This document shows positions 34,188 through 42,756 of a DNA stretch of 64,000 bases, piece by piece; position 1 is the stretch's first letter, and each line of letters begins with the position of its first letter. The stretch is taken from NCBI RefSeq assembly GCF_002086285.1, contig NZ_MVHU01000020.1, forward strand, positions 21,985 to 85,984. Direction: 5' to 3'. The DNA comes from Mycolicibacter kumamotonensis. Its GTDB lineage: Bacteria > Actinomycetota > Actinomycetes > Mycobacteriales > Mycobacteriaceae. Under the pieces are notes generated by a model that did no database searches, was not told the DNA's origin, and saw only the letters and a program-made list of their open reading frames with translations. Made by a program: the position numbers and the translations under genes.

Positions 34188-34206
34188 AGCGGAGGGACCT
34201 CCGTTT
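34187..34206. promoter_or_regulatory. TetR operator candidate 1, overlapping the regulator start codon
   Basis: CGGAGG-GA-CCTCCG (34190-34203) within AAGCGGAGGGACCTCCGTTT. It lies on the first codon and immediate upstream region of the TetR gene, so binding would block that gene. Confidence 0.6.
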
Positions 34207-34220
34207 CTGCTACGCTGACC

Positions 34221-34240
34221 AAGCGGAGGGCCCTCCGCTA
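34221..34240. promoter_or_regulatory. TetR operator candidate 2
   Basis: AGCGGAGGGCCCTCCGCT (34222-34239) is a perfect 18-bp palindrome, centred 34 bp from operator 1 and 46 bp before the aldo-keto reductase start. The two sites share GCGGAGGG and CCTCCG. Confidence 0.65.
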
Positions 34241-34276
34241 ACCACCAGTGTCTCACTTCCCGCTGACAGGAGCACC

Positions 34277-35224
34277 ATGACCGACCATATTTCGCCCGGC
34301 GGCTCCGGCCGCATCGGCACACAGCACGTGGCGCGCATCGGCTACGGCGCCATGCAGCTCGACGAGAACATCCCCGCCGACGACGCCGTGGCGGTGCTGC
34401 ACCGCGCCCTGGAACTCGGCGTCAACCACATCGACACCGCCTCCTTCTACGCCGGCGGCGAGGTCAACCACCGCATCCGCAAGGCGCTCGCGCCCTACCG
34501 CGACGACCTCGTCATCGTCAGCAAGGTCGGCGCCGCCTACACCGGCGTCGGCCCCGTTCCGCTGACCGCCGCCCAGAAACCAGCCGAACTACGCGCCGCC
34601 GTCGAAAACGACTTGCGCCAACTGGGCCTGGACACCGTGCCGGTGGTCAACCTGCGGCGCTACGACCTGGGGCCCGCACCGGCCCCGGAGGGCGACCAGA
34701 ACGTCGGCCTCGACGACCAGCTGGCCGAGATGATCGCGCTGCGCGACGAGGGCAAGATCGCCGCGATCGGCATCAGCAGCGTGGGCCTGGACGTGGTGCA
34801 GCGGGCGCTGCCGGCCGGGATCGTGTGCGTGCAGAACGCCTACAGCCTGCTGGACCGTTCGCAGGAGGAGACGCTGGACTTCTGCGCCGACGAAGGCATC
34901 GCGTGGGTGCCCTACTTCCCGCTGGGTTCGGCGTTCCCCGGCTTCCCGAAGGTCACCGACAACACGACGGTCCGCGAGATCGCCGGCGAACTCGGCGCCA
35001 CACCGGCCCAGATCGGGCTGGCCTGGCTGCTGACCACTTCGGCGAACACCTTGCTGATCCCCGGCACCGGATCGATCGCGCATCTGGAGCAGAACATGGC
35101 GGTGGCCGACATCGTGCTCAGCGACGACGCCGTCGCCCGCCTGGATGCCGTCACCGCCCCGGGGCAGGGCCCGGATTACGCCGCGAGCCTGCGCGAAGCG
35201 CTCCGGGAAGCCGCGGCGACCTGA
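34277..35224 (+). CDS. Aldo/keto reductase family oxidoreductase
   Basis: A 315-aa TIM-barrel NADPH-dependent reductase. Catalytic Asp/Tyr in GVNHIDTASFYAGGEVN near 50, Lys in VIVSKVGAAY near 79, and the cofactor-binding GATPAQIGLAWLL and LLIPGTGSIAHLEQN near 236-274. At the usual His position the sequence reads NLRRYD, unlike the common L-x-H. CAGGAG precedes ATG 34277. Likely controlled by the divergent TetR. Confidence 0.87.
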   Translation: MTDHISPGGSGRIGTQHVARIGYGAMQLDENIPADDAVAVLHRALELGVNHIDTASFYAGGEVNHRIRKALAPYRDDLVIVSKVGAAYTGVGPVPLTAAQKPAELRAAVENDLRQLGLDTVPVVNLRRYDLGPAPAPEGDQNVGLDDQLAEMIALRDEGKIAAIGISSVGLDVVQRALPAGIVCVQNAYSLLDRSQEETLDFCADEGIAWVPYFPLGSAFPGFPKVTDNTTVREIAGELGATPAQIGLAWLLTTSANTLLIPGTGSIAHLEQNMAVADIVLSDDAVARLDAVTAPGQGPDYAASLREALREAAAT

Positions 35225-35249
35225 TCTCGCCGCCGGGTACCGTCGCAGG

Positions 35250-35726
35250 GTGAGCAGGGGCAAGCCGGTCCGACCGCCGTGGTGGCTGAAGCCGGCGAAC
35301 AAGATCTTCATCCAGATGTCCCGGCTGGGTTTGCGGTTCGGCGGCGAGAGCCCGGTCGTGCTGACGGTGCCCGGTCGCAAGTCCGGGCAGCCCCGCTCGA
35401 CACCGGTCACCCCGATGATCGTCGACGGCGTCGAATACGTCGTCGGCGGTTTCCCGGGCGCGGACTGGGTGGCCAATGTGCGCGCGGCCCGGCACGCCAC
35501 CGTGGCCCGCGGCCGGCGTCGTGAGCAGGTGCGGATCGTCGAGCTCGGCGTCGACGAGGCCCGGCCGTTGCTGCGCCGCTGGCCGAGCGAGGTCCCCACC
35601 GGTGTCGGCTTCATGAAACGATCCGGACTGATCACCGACGGTCGCCCCGAGGAGTTCGAAGCACTCGCCGGGGTATGCCCGGTGTTCCGGTTCGAGCCGA
35701 TCCAGAATGGAGTTCAACAGCCTTGA
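35250..35726 (+). CDS. Deazaflavin (F420)-dependent nitroreductase-family protein
   Basis: A 158-aa Ddn/DUF385 protein, paralogous to 22353-22796: PPWWLKPANKIFIQMSRLG, VLTVPGRKSGQPRSTPVTPM and GADWVANVRAARHATVARG. It would bind F420. TACCGT (35238-35243) is 6 nt before GTG 35250. The stop overlaps the TTG start of menB, so it is coupled to a menaquinone gene; the link between an F420-dependent reductase and quinone synthesis is suggestive only. Confidence 0.85.
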   Translation: MSRGKPVRPPWWLKPANKIFIQMSRLGLRFGGESPVVLTVPGRKSGQPRSTPVTPMIVDGVEYVVGGFPGADWVANVRAARHATVARGRRREQVRIVELGVDEARPLLRRWPSEVPTGVGFMKRSGLITDGRPEEFEALAGVCPVFRFEPIQNGVQQP

Positions 35727-36625
35727 GCAGCAACCCGTTTGACGAGAGCATCTGGCGGTCGGTGGACGGCTTCGCCGATCTCACCGACATCACCTACCAC
35801 CGCCACGTCACGGACGCCACGGTGCGGGTGGCGTTCAACCGCCCCGAGGTGCGCAATGCCTTTCGCCCGCACACCGTCGACGAGCTCTACCGGGCGCTCG
35901 ATCACGCGCGGATGTCGTCGGATGTCGGCGTGGTGCTGCTGACCGGCAACGGGCCCTCCCCCAAGGACGGCGGCTGGGCGTTCTGCTCCGGCGGCGACCA
36001 GCGCATCCGCGGGCGCAGCGGCTACCAGTACGCCTCGGGAGAGACCGCGGACACCGTCGATGCCGCCCGGGCCGGACGCCTGCACATTCTGGAGGTACAG
36101 CGGCTGATCCGGTTCATGCCCAAACCGGTGATCGCCCTGGTCAACGGTTGGGCGGCCGGCGGCGGGCACAGCCTGCACGTGGTGTGCGACCTGACCCTGG
36201 CCAGCCGGGAACACGCCAGGTTCAAGCAGACCGACGCCGACGTCGGCAGTTTCGACGGCGGGTACGGCAGCGCCTATCTGGCCCGGCAAGTGGGCCAGAA
36301 GTTCTCCCGCGAGATCTTCTTTCTGGGCCGGGCCTACACCGCCGAACAGATGCACGCCATGGGCGCGGTCAACGAGGTAGTCGACCACGCCGAGCTGGAG
36401 GCCACCGGCGTGCAGTGGGCCAAGGAGATCAACGGTAAATCCCCTCAGGCCCAACGCATGTTGAAGTTCGCCTTCAACCTGCTCGATGACGGGCTGGTGG
36501 GCCAACAGCTCTTCGCCGGCGAGGCCACCCGGCTGGCCTACATGACCGATGAGGCCGTCGAGGGCCGTGATGCGTTCCTGCAGAAGCGCGATCCGGACTG
36601 GAGCCCCTTCCCCCGCTACTTCTGA
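35723..36625 (+). CDS. menB: 1,4-Dihydroxy-2-naphthoyl-CoA synthase
   Basis: A 300-aa crotonase-family enzyme cyclising o-succinylbenzoyl-CoA (Rv0548c-like). FNRPEVRNAFRPHTVDELYR near 40, WAFCSGGDQRIRGRSGYQY near 92, the oxyanion-hole segment NGWAAGGGHSLHVVCDLTLA near 142 and the catalytic DADVGSFDGGYGSAYLARQ near 174 with Asp and Tyr. TTG 35723 overlaps the previous stop; an in-frame ATG at 35675 would add 16 residues, and part of that extension (SSTALS) resembles the M. tuberculosis N-terminus as I recall it, so the start is open. Confidence 0.95.
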   Translation: MSSNPFDESIWRSVDGFADLTDITYHRHVTDATVRVAFNRPEVRNAFRPHTVDELYRALDHARMSSDVGVVLLTGNGPSPKDGGWAFCSGGDQRIRGRSGYQYASGETADTVDAARAGRLHILEVQRLIRFMPKPVIALVNGWAAGGGHSLHVVCDLTLASREHARFKQTDADVGSFDGGYGSAYLARQVGQKFSREIFFLGRAYTAEQMHAMGAVNEVVDHAELEATGVQWAKEINGKSPQAQRMLKFAFNLLDDGLVGQQLFAGEATRLAYMTDEAVEGRDAFLQKRDPDWSPFPRYF

Positions 36626-36630
36626 GCGCT

Positions 36631-36697
36631 GCATCGCGAGCCTGTAGTTGGCGTGAAGAAGTGCGAGTGGGCTTCGCGGTAACTACAGGCTCGATGC
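36631..36697. repeat. Intergenic inverted repeat with 13-bp arms (hairpin family member)
   Basis: CGAGCCTGTAGTT (36637-36649) is the reverse complement of 36681-36693; GCAT/ATGC (36631-36634 with 36694-36697) extend the stem past a 2-nt bulge. The 31-nt loop can itself pair CGTGAAG with CTTCGCG. It lies between menB and the following SDR gene. The loop sequence (GAAGTGCGAG...TTCGCGGTA) resembles that of 48682-48741. Confidence 0.75.
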
Positions 36698-36726
36698 ATC
36701 CGGCGCGCCGCATAGAGTGTCTATCC

Positions 36727-37596
36727 ATGAGCAAGAGCCCGTTACGCCGCCTGACCGAGGCGGTCGCCCTGACCGCGATGCGCCCGCCCGTCGCGCCGCA
36801 GCTGCTGGCGTATCGACCGCTGGCCAAACCGATCGAGCTGCGCGGCAAACGGGTGCTGCTCACCGGCGCCTCGTCGGGCATCGGCGAGGCCGCGGCCGAA
36901 CTGTTCGCCGCCCAGGGCGCCACCGTGGTCGCGGCGGCCCGGCGCAAGGACCTGCTCGACGACGTGGTGGGCCGGATCACCGCCACCGGCGGCAACGCGA
37001 TCGCGATCCCCTGCGACCTGTCCGACATGGACGCCGTGGACGCGCTGGCCGCCGACGTCGAGAAGCGGCTCGGCGGGGTGGACATCCTGGTCAACAACGC
37101 CGGCCGCTCCATCCGGCGACCGCTGGCCGAGTCACTGGAGCGCTGGCACGACGTCGAGCGCACCATGACGCTGAACTACTACTCGCCGCTGCGGCTGATC
37201 CGCGCGATCGCCCCCGGCATGTTCGAGCGCGGCGACGGGCACATCATCAACGTCGCCACCTGGGGCGTGATGACCGAAGCCTCGCCGCTGTTCGCGGTGT
37301 ACAACGCCTCCAAAACCGCGCTGTCGGCGGTCAGCCGCGTCATCGAAACCGAGTGGGCCGGCAAGGGGGTGCACTCCACCACGCTGTACTACCCCCTGGT
37401 GGCGACCCCGATGATCGCACCGACCAAGGCGTTCCGGAACCGTCCGGCGCTCACCGCCCACGAGGCCGCCGAATGGATGATCACCGCGGCGCGCAGCCGG
37501 CCGGTTCGGATCGCCCCGCGGATCGCGGTGACCGCGCGCGCACTGGACGTGATGGCCCCGGGGCTGGTCACCACGGTCATGCAGCGCGGTACGTGA
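36727..37596 (+). CDS. Short-chain dehydrogenase/reductase (Rv0547c-like)
   Basis: A 289-aa SDR. NAD(P) motif LTGASSGIGEAAAELF at ~46-61, DILVNNAGRS near 120, and YNASKTALSAVSRV near 195 with the catalytic Tyr and Lys; the preceding Ser may be in NVATWGVMTEAS. ATG 36727 follows TAGAGT by 8 nt. Adjacent to menB as in M. tuberculosis; substrate unknown. Confidence 0.87.
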   Translation: MSKSPLRRLTEAVALTAMRPPVAPQLLAYRPLAKPIELRGKRVLLTGASSGIGEAAAELFAAQGATVVAAARRKDLLDDVVGRITATGGNAIAIPCDLSDMDAVDALAADVEKRLGGVDILVNNAGRSIRRPLAESLERWHDVERTMTLNYYSPLRLIRAIAPGMFERGDGHIINVATWGVMTEASPLFAVYNASKTALSAVSRVIETEWAGKGVHSTTLYYPLVATPMIAPTKAFRNRPALTAHEAAEWMITAARSRPVRIAPRIAVTARALDVMAPGLVTTVMQRGT

Positions 37597-37609
37597 TAGA
37601 CACGAGGGT

Positions 37610-38038
37610 ATGGAGATTCTGGCCAGCCGGGTGCTGCTCCGACCGGCCGACTACCAACGCTCACTGCGGTTCTACCGCGACGAGATCGGCCTGGCGATCG
37701 CCCGCGATTACGGCGCCGGGATGGTGTTCTACGCCGGGCAGTCGCTGATCGAGCTGGCCGGCCACGGCAACCCCGAGCGCACCGAGGCGCCCTTTCCGGG
37801 GGCGTTGTGGCTACAGGTACGCGACGTCGCCGCCACCCAGTCCGAGCTGGAGAGCCGCGGCGTTGCGATCGCCCGCACCGCCCGCCGCGAGCCCTGGGGA
37901 CTGCATGAGATGCATGTCACGGATCCCGACGGCATCACCCTGATTTTCGTGGAGGTTCCCGCTGATCACCCCCTGCGCCGGGACTCCCGCCAGGACAAAC
38001 GGGCCGAACCCCAAAGTGAACAGCAGGCGAACAGTTGA
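37610..38038 (+). CDS. Glyoxalase/bleomycin resistance family (VOC) protein (Rv0546c-like)
   Basis: A 142-aa vicinal-oxygen-chelate protein: RVLLRPADYQRSLRFYRDEIGL at the N-terminus, GLHEMHVTDPDGITLIFVEVP near 103-123. The metal-ligand pattern is only partly visible. The C-terminus is charged and Gln-rich (DKRAEPQSEQQANS). Starts 13 bp after the SDR, probably cotranscribed. Function unknown. Confidence 0.8.
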   Translation: MEILASRVLLRPADYQRSLRFYRDEIGLAIARDYGAGMVFYAGQSLIELAGHGNPERTEAPFPGALWLQVRDVAATQSELESRGVAIARTARREPWGLHEMHVTDPDGITLIFVEVPADHPLRRDSRQDKRAEPQSEQQANS

Positions 38039-38126
38039 AAACGTCTCGAAGTACACCGGCGTTTCGCGAGCGTGATCGTTAGACAACGACAGCGCCGCCA
38101 GCCAGAATTGGCGCTGTGATGCTCTC

Positions 38127-39410
38127 GTGAGCCTTGATCTGTTCCTTTTGATCATCGTGGTGGTCACGGCGCTCGCCTTCGACTTCACCAACGGCTTTCA
38201 TGACACCGGCAACGCGATGGCGACCTCGATCGCCAGTGGTGCGCTCAAGCCCAAGGCAGCGGTCACCCTCTCGGCGTGCTTGAACCTGCTCGGCGCGTTC
38301 CTGTCGACCGCCGTCGCGGCGACGATCGCCAAGGGCCTGGTCGACGCCCACCTGGTGAGCCTGGAGCTGGTCTTCGCCGGCCTGGTCGGCGGCATCGTCT
38401 GGAATCTGCTGACCTGGCTGCTGGGCATCCCGTCCAGTTCCTCGCACGCGCTGATCGGCGGCATCGTGGGGGCGATGATCGCCGCGGTCGGCGGGCACGG
38501 TGTGATCTGGAGCGGCGTGGTCTCCAAGGTTCTGGTCCCGGCGGTGGTGGCCACCGTGATCGCCACCCTGATCGCCTCGGTGGGCACCTGGCTGGTCTAC
38601 CGCATCACCCGCAACGTCGATGAGAAGCACGCCGAGAAGGTGTTCCAGCGCGGCCAGATCGGCTCGGCCGCATTGGTCTCGCTCGCGCACGGCACCAACG
38701 ACGCGCAGAAGACCATGGGCGTGATCTTTTTGGCATTGATGTCCTACGGCGCGGTCAGCACGTCTGCGACGCTGCCGCCGCTGTGGGTGATCGTCAGCTG
38801 CGCGATCGCGATGGCGGCCGGCACCTACACCGGCGGCTGGCGCATCATCCGCACCCTGGGCAAGGGCCTGGTCGAGATCAAGCCCCCGCAGGGCATGGCC
38901 GCCGAGTCGGCCGCCGCGGCAGTCATCCTGCTGTCCAGCCACTTCGGCTACTCGCTGTCCACCACCCAGGTCGCCACCGGCTCGGTGCTCGGCAGCGGTG
39001 TCGGCAAGCCGGGCGCGCAAGTCCGCTGGGGCGTCGCCGGCCGGATGGTGTCGGCCTGGCTGGTGACGCTGCCGATGGCCGGCGGGGTCGGCTCGGGTGC
39101 CTACGGGCTGGTCCACGGCATCGGGGGCTACCCCGGGATCATCGTCGGCGTGGCGCTGCTGATCACCGCGACCCTGGCGATCTGGCTGCGCTCGCGCCGG
39201 GCGCGCATCGACCACCACAACGTCAACGCCGAGTGGGAAGGCAGCCTGACCGGCGGCCTCACCGACATCGACGCCCACGTGCCGGCGCCGGCGCAGAGCC
39301 CGCTGGTCGAGCAGGCACTGCGGACCGCGTTCGAGGCCGACCCCGAAATACCGCAGCTGACCGTCATCACCAGCGACGCTCCCCCTGCGCGCGAAGTCGT
39401 CCGGTCATGA
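38127..39410 (+). CDS. pitA: Low-affinity inorganic phosphate transporter PitA, copy 1
   Basis: A 427-aa polytopic PiT-family permease for phosphate or metal-phosphate symport. Both signature repeats are present: FDFTNGFHDTGNAMATSIASGAL near 18 and SLAHGTNDAQKTMGVI near 188. Around ten hydrophobic segments, WLLGIPSSSSHALIGG near 98 and SSHFGYSLSTTQVATGS near 270 are family hallmarks. The C-terminal ~70 residues are hydrophilic. GTG 38127. Coupled by ATGA to a small membrane protein; the pair is repeated at 39744-41245. Confidence 0.92.
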   Translation: MSLDLFLLIIVVVTALAFDFTNGFHDTGNAMATSIASGALKPKAAVTLSACLNLLGAFLSTAVAATIAKGLVDAHLVSLELVFAGLVGGIVWNLLTWLLGIPSSSSHALIGGIVGAMIAAVGGHGVIWSGVVSKVLVPAVVATVIATLIASVGTWLVYRITRNVDEKHAEKVFQRGQIGSAALVSLAHGTNDAQKTMGVIFLALMSYGAVSTSATLPPLWVIVSCAIAMAAGTYTGGWRIIRTLGKGLVEIKPPQGMAAESAAAAVILLSSHFGYSLSTTQVATGSVLGSGVGKPGAQVRWGVAGRMVSAWLVTLPMAGGVGSGAYGLVHGIGGYPGIIVGVALLITATLAIWLRSRRARIDHHNVNAEWEGSLTGGLTDIDAHVPAPAQSPLVEQALRTAFEADPEIPQLTVITSDAPPAREVVRS

Positions 39411-39700
39411 GCGAGTGGTTCAACTACGCCGCGACCCTCAAGATCCTGGTGTTCGGCCTGCTGGTCGGCGGGGCGCTGCCGGCGCTGTTCGCGGTCGGGG
39501 TGCGGGTCAACGCGATCGGCGCCAACGTCCCCGCGGCCGCTGACGGTAGCGCGAACGCGAAGCGGTCGGTGCTGATCGCGCTCAGCTGGGCGGTCTTCCT
39601 GGCGGTGCTGGCCGTGGTGGTCATCGGGGTGCTGTTCATCGCCCGCGACTTCCTGGGCCATCACTTCGGCTGGTACCTGCTCGGGGCCAAACCGAAGTAA
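39407..39700 (+). CDS. Small membrane protein linked to PitA (Rv0544c-like), copy 1
   Basis: A 97-aa protein with membrane segments at ~10-30 and ~58-80 and the motifs EWFNYAATLKILVFGLLVGGALPALFAVGVR (read residues 3-33) and VLFIARDFLGHHFGWYL. It overlaps pitA by 4 bp. The same pairing recurs in the second copy and, as I recall, in M. tuberculosis, so it may be an accessory subunit of the permease. Confidence 0.78.
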   Translation: MSEWFNYAATLKILVFGLLVGGALPALFAVGVRVNAIGANVPAAADGSANAKRSVLIALSWAVFLAVLAVVVIGVLFIARDFLGHHFGWYLLGAKPK

Positions 39701-39743
39701 CCCGGTTCGACAAGGCGGGCGTGCGGCTGCAAAAATTCGCCGG

Positions 39744-40949
39744 GTGACCTTGGAGCTGTTCTTGTTGATCACGGTCGTGATCACCGCCCTGGCCTTCGAC
39801 TTCACCAACGGCTTCCACGACACCGGCAACGCCGTCGCCACCGGAATCGCCAGCGGTGCGCTCAAACCGAAAACCGCTGTGACGCTGTGCGCCACGCTGA
39901 ACCTCATCGGTGCGTTCCTGTCGACACAGGTCGCCGCGACGATCGCCAAGGATCTGGTGGTCACTCATCTGGTGACGCTGGAGGTCATGTTCGGCGGCCT
40001 GGTGGGCGGCATTGTGTGGAACCTGCTGACCTGGCTGCTGGGTATACCGTCGAGCTCCTCGCACGCCCTGATCGGCGGGGTGGTCGGGGCGATGATCGCC
40101 GCGGCCGGCGGGTCCGGCGTGCGCTGGGACGGTGTGGTGTCGAAAGTGTTGGTGCCCACCGTGGTAGCCGTGCTGGCCGCTACCTTGGTCGCCACCGTCG
40201 GAACCCGGCTGGTCTACCGGCTGACCCGTGATGTCCCCGCGCGGCGCACCCGGCGGGAGTTCCGTCGCGGTCAGGTCTTCTCGGCCGCCCTGATGTCGTT
40301 GGCCCACGGCACCAACGATGCCCAGAAGACGATGGGTGTGATCTTTCTGGCGCTGATCTCCTACGGCGCCGCCCGCAAGACCGACGTGATGCCGCCGTTG
40401 TGGGTGATCGTGTGCTGTGCGCTGGCGATGGCCGCCGGCACCTACTTCGGCGGCTGGCGGGTGATCCGGACTCTGGGCAAGGGGCTGGTGGACATCGAGC
40501 CACCCCAGGGCATGGCCGCCGAGTCGTCATCGGCGGCCATCATCTTGCTGTCCAGCCACTTCGGCTATTCGCTGTCGACCACCCAGGTGGTGACCGGGTC
40601 GGTGATGGGTTCGGGGCTGGGCAAACCCGGCGCCGACGTGCGCTGGGCGGTGGCCCGCCGGATGGCGACCGCCTGGCTGATCACCCTCCCGATGGCCGGC
40701 GCCATCGGGGCGCTCACCTACCGGCTGGTCCACACCATCGGCGGATTCCCGGGCACCATCACCGGGCTGGTCCTGCTGGTGGGAGCCGCGACGCTGATCT
40801 GGGTGCAGTCCCGCAAGGTCCCGGTCGATCACACCAATGTGACCGCCGACTGGGGTAAAAACATGACCGACGGACTTGAAGTCGTTGCACCGCAACCGGT
40901 TCCACACTCATCAGCGGGGGGACTTGACGCCGAGGAGGTCGACGTATGA
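39744..40949 (+). CDS. pitA: Low-affinity inorganic phosphate transporter PitA, copy 2
   Basis: A 401-aa PiT-family permease closely similar to copy 1 (FDFTNGFHDTGNAVATGIASGAL, SLAHGTNDAQKTMGVIFLAL, SSHFGYSLSTTQVVTGS), with a shorter and different C-terminal tail. GTG 39744, 43 bp after the end of the first pair. Divergence at the C-terminus and in scattered residues shows the duplication is not recent. It overlaps the next gene by 4 bp. Confidence 0.92.
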   Translation: MTLELFLLITVVITALAFDFTNGFHDTGNAVATGIASGALKPKTAVTLCATLNLIGAFLSTQVAATIAKDLVVTHLVTLEVMFGGLVGGIVWNLLTWLLGIPSSSSHALIGGVVGAMIAAAGGSGVRWDGVVSKVLVPTVVAVLAATLVATVGTRLVYRLTRDVPARRTRREFRRGQVFSAALMSLAHGTNDAQKTMGVIFLALISYGAARKTDVMPPLWVIVCCALAMAAGTYFGGWRVIRTLGKGLVDIEPPQGMAAESSSAAIILLSSHFGYSLSTTQVVTGSVMGSGLGKPGADVRWAVARRMATAWLITLPMAGAIGALTYRLVHTIGGFPGTITGLVLLVGAATLIWVQSRKVPVDHTNVTADWGKNMTDGLEVVAPQPVPHSSAGGLDAEEVDV

Positions 40950-41245
40950 ACACACTCAGCGCCTGGTTCAACTATGTGGCCACGGCCAAGATCCTGATTT
41001 TCGGCCTGCTGATCGGCACCGCGATGCCCGGGCTGTTCGCGATCGGGGTGCGCCTGGGAGCGGCCGTGGACGGCCCCACCGAGCACCGTCGGGAATTGAG
41101 TGTGCTGCGGTGGGCGGTGTTCGCGCTGTTGCTGACGATCGTGCTGGTCGGGGTGTTGTTCATCAGCCGCGACTTCATCGAGCACCGCATCGGCTGGCAG
41201 TGGGATGACTGGGACGTCTGGGACGACGTGTTCGGAGCCGATTAG
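40946..41245 (+). CDS. Small membrane protein linked to PitA, copy 2
   Basis: A 99-aa protein with membrane segments at ~9-30 and ~52-72 (AWFNYVATAKILIFGLLIG, VLFISRDFIEHRIGW), paralogous to 39407-39700. The C-terminus is unusually rich in Trp and Asp (WQWDDWDVWDDVFGAD). ATG 40946 overlaps the pitA copy 2 stop. Confidence 0.78.
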   Translation: MNTLSAWFNYVATAKILIFGLLIGTAMPGLFAIGVRLGAAVDGPTEHRRELSVLRWAVFALLLTIVLVGVLFISRDFIEHRIGWQWDDWDVWDDVFGAD

Positions 41246-41294
41246 CCGTAATATCGACCCTGACATGGTGTCGGCGCCGGGAAGTTGACGCAGG

Positions 41295-41597
41295 ATGAAT
41301 AAGTTTCTCACCTCGATCGTTGCCTGGCTGCGCGCCGGATATCCCGACGGTGTCCCGCAGACCGACTACGTGCCGCTGCTGGCGCTGCTGTCCCGACGGC
41401 TGTCCAACGATGAGGTCAAGGCGGTCGCCGGGGAGCTGATCGGCCGGGGCGAGTTCGACCACGTCGACATCGGGGTGCTGATCGCCCGGCTCACCAACGA
41501 GCTGCCGGCCCAGGAGGATGTCGACCGGGTGCGGGAGCGGTTGGCCGCCAAGGGCTGGCTGCTCGACGACGCCCCCACCGGCGGAGCAACGCCATAG
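41295..41597 (+). CDS. DUF3349 domain-containing protein (Rv0543c-like)
   Basis: A 100-aa helical protein: MNKFLTSIVAWLRAGYPDGVP, DYVPLLALLSRRLSNDEVKAVAGEL, DIGVLIARLTNELPAQEDVDRVRERL, GWLLDD. This matches the mycobacterial DUF3349 family, function unknown. It precedes menE by 38 bp, as in M. tuberculosis. Confidence 0.85.
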   Translation: MNKFLTSIVAWLRAGYPDGVPQTDYVPLLALLSRRLSNDEVKAVAGELIGRGEFDHVDIGVLIARLTNELPAQEDVDRVRERLAAKGWLLDDAPTGGATP

Positions 41598-41635
41598 CCG
41601 GCCTGCGTGCACTGGTCGTCCCCTCCGACGGTGCG

Positions 41636-42736
41636 GTGTCGACGCTGCTGCCCGCCCTGCGCGACGTCCTGGACGGCCGCGGCGCCGCACTGACCCCGGT
41701 TGCCCCCGACGGCGATCCGTCGGTTCGGGAGGCGCTACGCGTGGGGGAACCCATCGATGACGATGTCGCGCTGGTGGTGACGACGTCGGGAACCACCGGG
41801 GCGCCCAAGGGCGCGCAGCTGACCGGCGCGGCGCTGCGGGCCAGCGCGGACGCCACCCACGACCGCCTGGGCGGTCCGGGCCGCTGGCTGCTGGCGTTGC
41901 CGCCGCATCACATCGCCGGAATCCAGGTCGTGGTACGCAGCCTGCTGGCCGGCACCACCCCGGTGCAGCTGGATGTGGCAACGGGTTTCGACGTCGACCA
42001 ACTACCGGCGGCCGTCGCCGCTCTCGGGTCCGCGCGGCGTTACACCTCCCTGGTGGCCACGCAACTGGCCAAGGCACTGCGAACGCCTGCCGCGACAGCC
42101 GCGCTGGCCGAACTGGATGCGGTGCTGCTGGGCGGCGGGCCGGCGCCACAACCGATCCTGGATGCCGCGGCGGCCGCAGGCGTGCGGGTGGTGCGCACCT
42201 ACGGCATGAGCGAAACCGCCGGCGGCTGCGTCTACGACGGCGTGCCGCTGTCGGAAGTCCGCGTGCGGATCGGCGCAGACGGGCGGATCGCGATCGGCGG
42301 ACCGACGCTGGCCCGGGGTTACCGCAATCGGGTCGAACCCGATCCGTTCGCCGAACCGGGGTGGTTTCAGACCGACGACGTTGGCGCCCTGGATGATTCC
42401 GGGCGCCTGAGCGTGCTGGGGCGCGCCGACGATGCGATCAGCACCGGGGGGCTGACGGTGTTACCGGGGCCCGTGGAAGCCGTACTGTGCACCCACCCCG
42501 CGGTGTCCGAGTGCGCGGTGTTCGGGATCACCGATGATCGGCTCGGGCAGCGGGTCGCGGCCGCGGTGGTGGTGGCCGGTGTCACGCCGCCGACCCTAGA
42601 GGCGTTGCGTGCTCATGTGGCCGCGTCGCTGGACGCCACGGCCGCGCCGCGCGAGTTGCACATCGTCGACGCGCTGCCCCGACGCGGGATCGGAAAACTG
42701 GACCGAAAAGCTTTGGTACGCCAGTTTTCTCGCTGA
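41636..42736 (+). CDS. menE: o-Succinylbenzoate-CoA ligase
   Basis: A 366-aa ANL-superfamily adenylating enzyme forming o-succinylbenzoyl-CoA for MenB. P-loop-like VVTTSGTTGAPKGAQLT at ~44-60, RTYGMSETAGGCVYDG near 187, FQTDDVGAL near 243 and the C-terminal RRGIGKLDRKALVRQF with the catalytic Lys. It is short for the family, as in other mycobacteria where the N-terminal region is reduced. GTG 41636 gives the expected length. Confidence 0.93.
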   Translation: MSTLLPALRDVLDGRGAALTPVAPDGDPSVREALRVGEPIDDDVALVVTTSGTTGAPKGAQLTGAALRASADATHDRLGGPGRWLLALPPHHIAGIQVVVRSLLAGTTPVQLDVATGFDVDQLPAAVAALGSARRYTSLVATQLAKALRTPAATAALAELDAVLLGGGPAPQPILDAAAAAGVRVVRTYGMSETAGGCVYDGVPLSEVRVRIGADGRIAIGGPTLARGYRNRVEPDPFAEPGWFQTDDVGALDDSGRLSVLGRADDAISTGGLTVLPGPVEAVLCTHPAVSECAVFGITDDRLGQRVAAAVVVAGVTPPTLEALRAHVAASLDATAAPRELHIVDALPRRGIGKLDRKALVRQFSR

Positions 42737-42756
42737 CTGAGCCGAAGGACGCGGGC

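Larger units (their letters stand above)
38127..41245 (+). repeat. Tandem duplication of the pitA plus small membrane protein pair
   Basis: 38127-39700 and 39744-41245 contain the same two genes with the same 4-bp ATGA coupling. Protein similarity is high through both permease halves and the small proteins share the segment NYxATxKILxFGLLxG. Confidence 0.85.
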
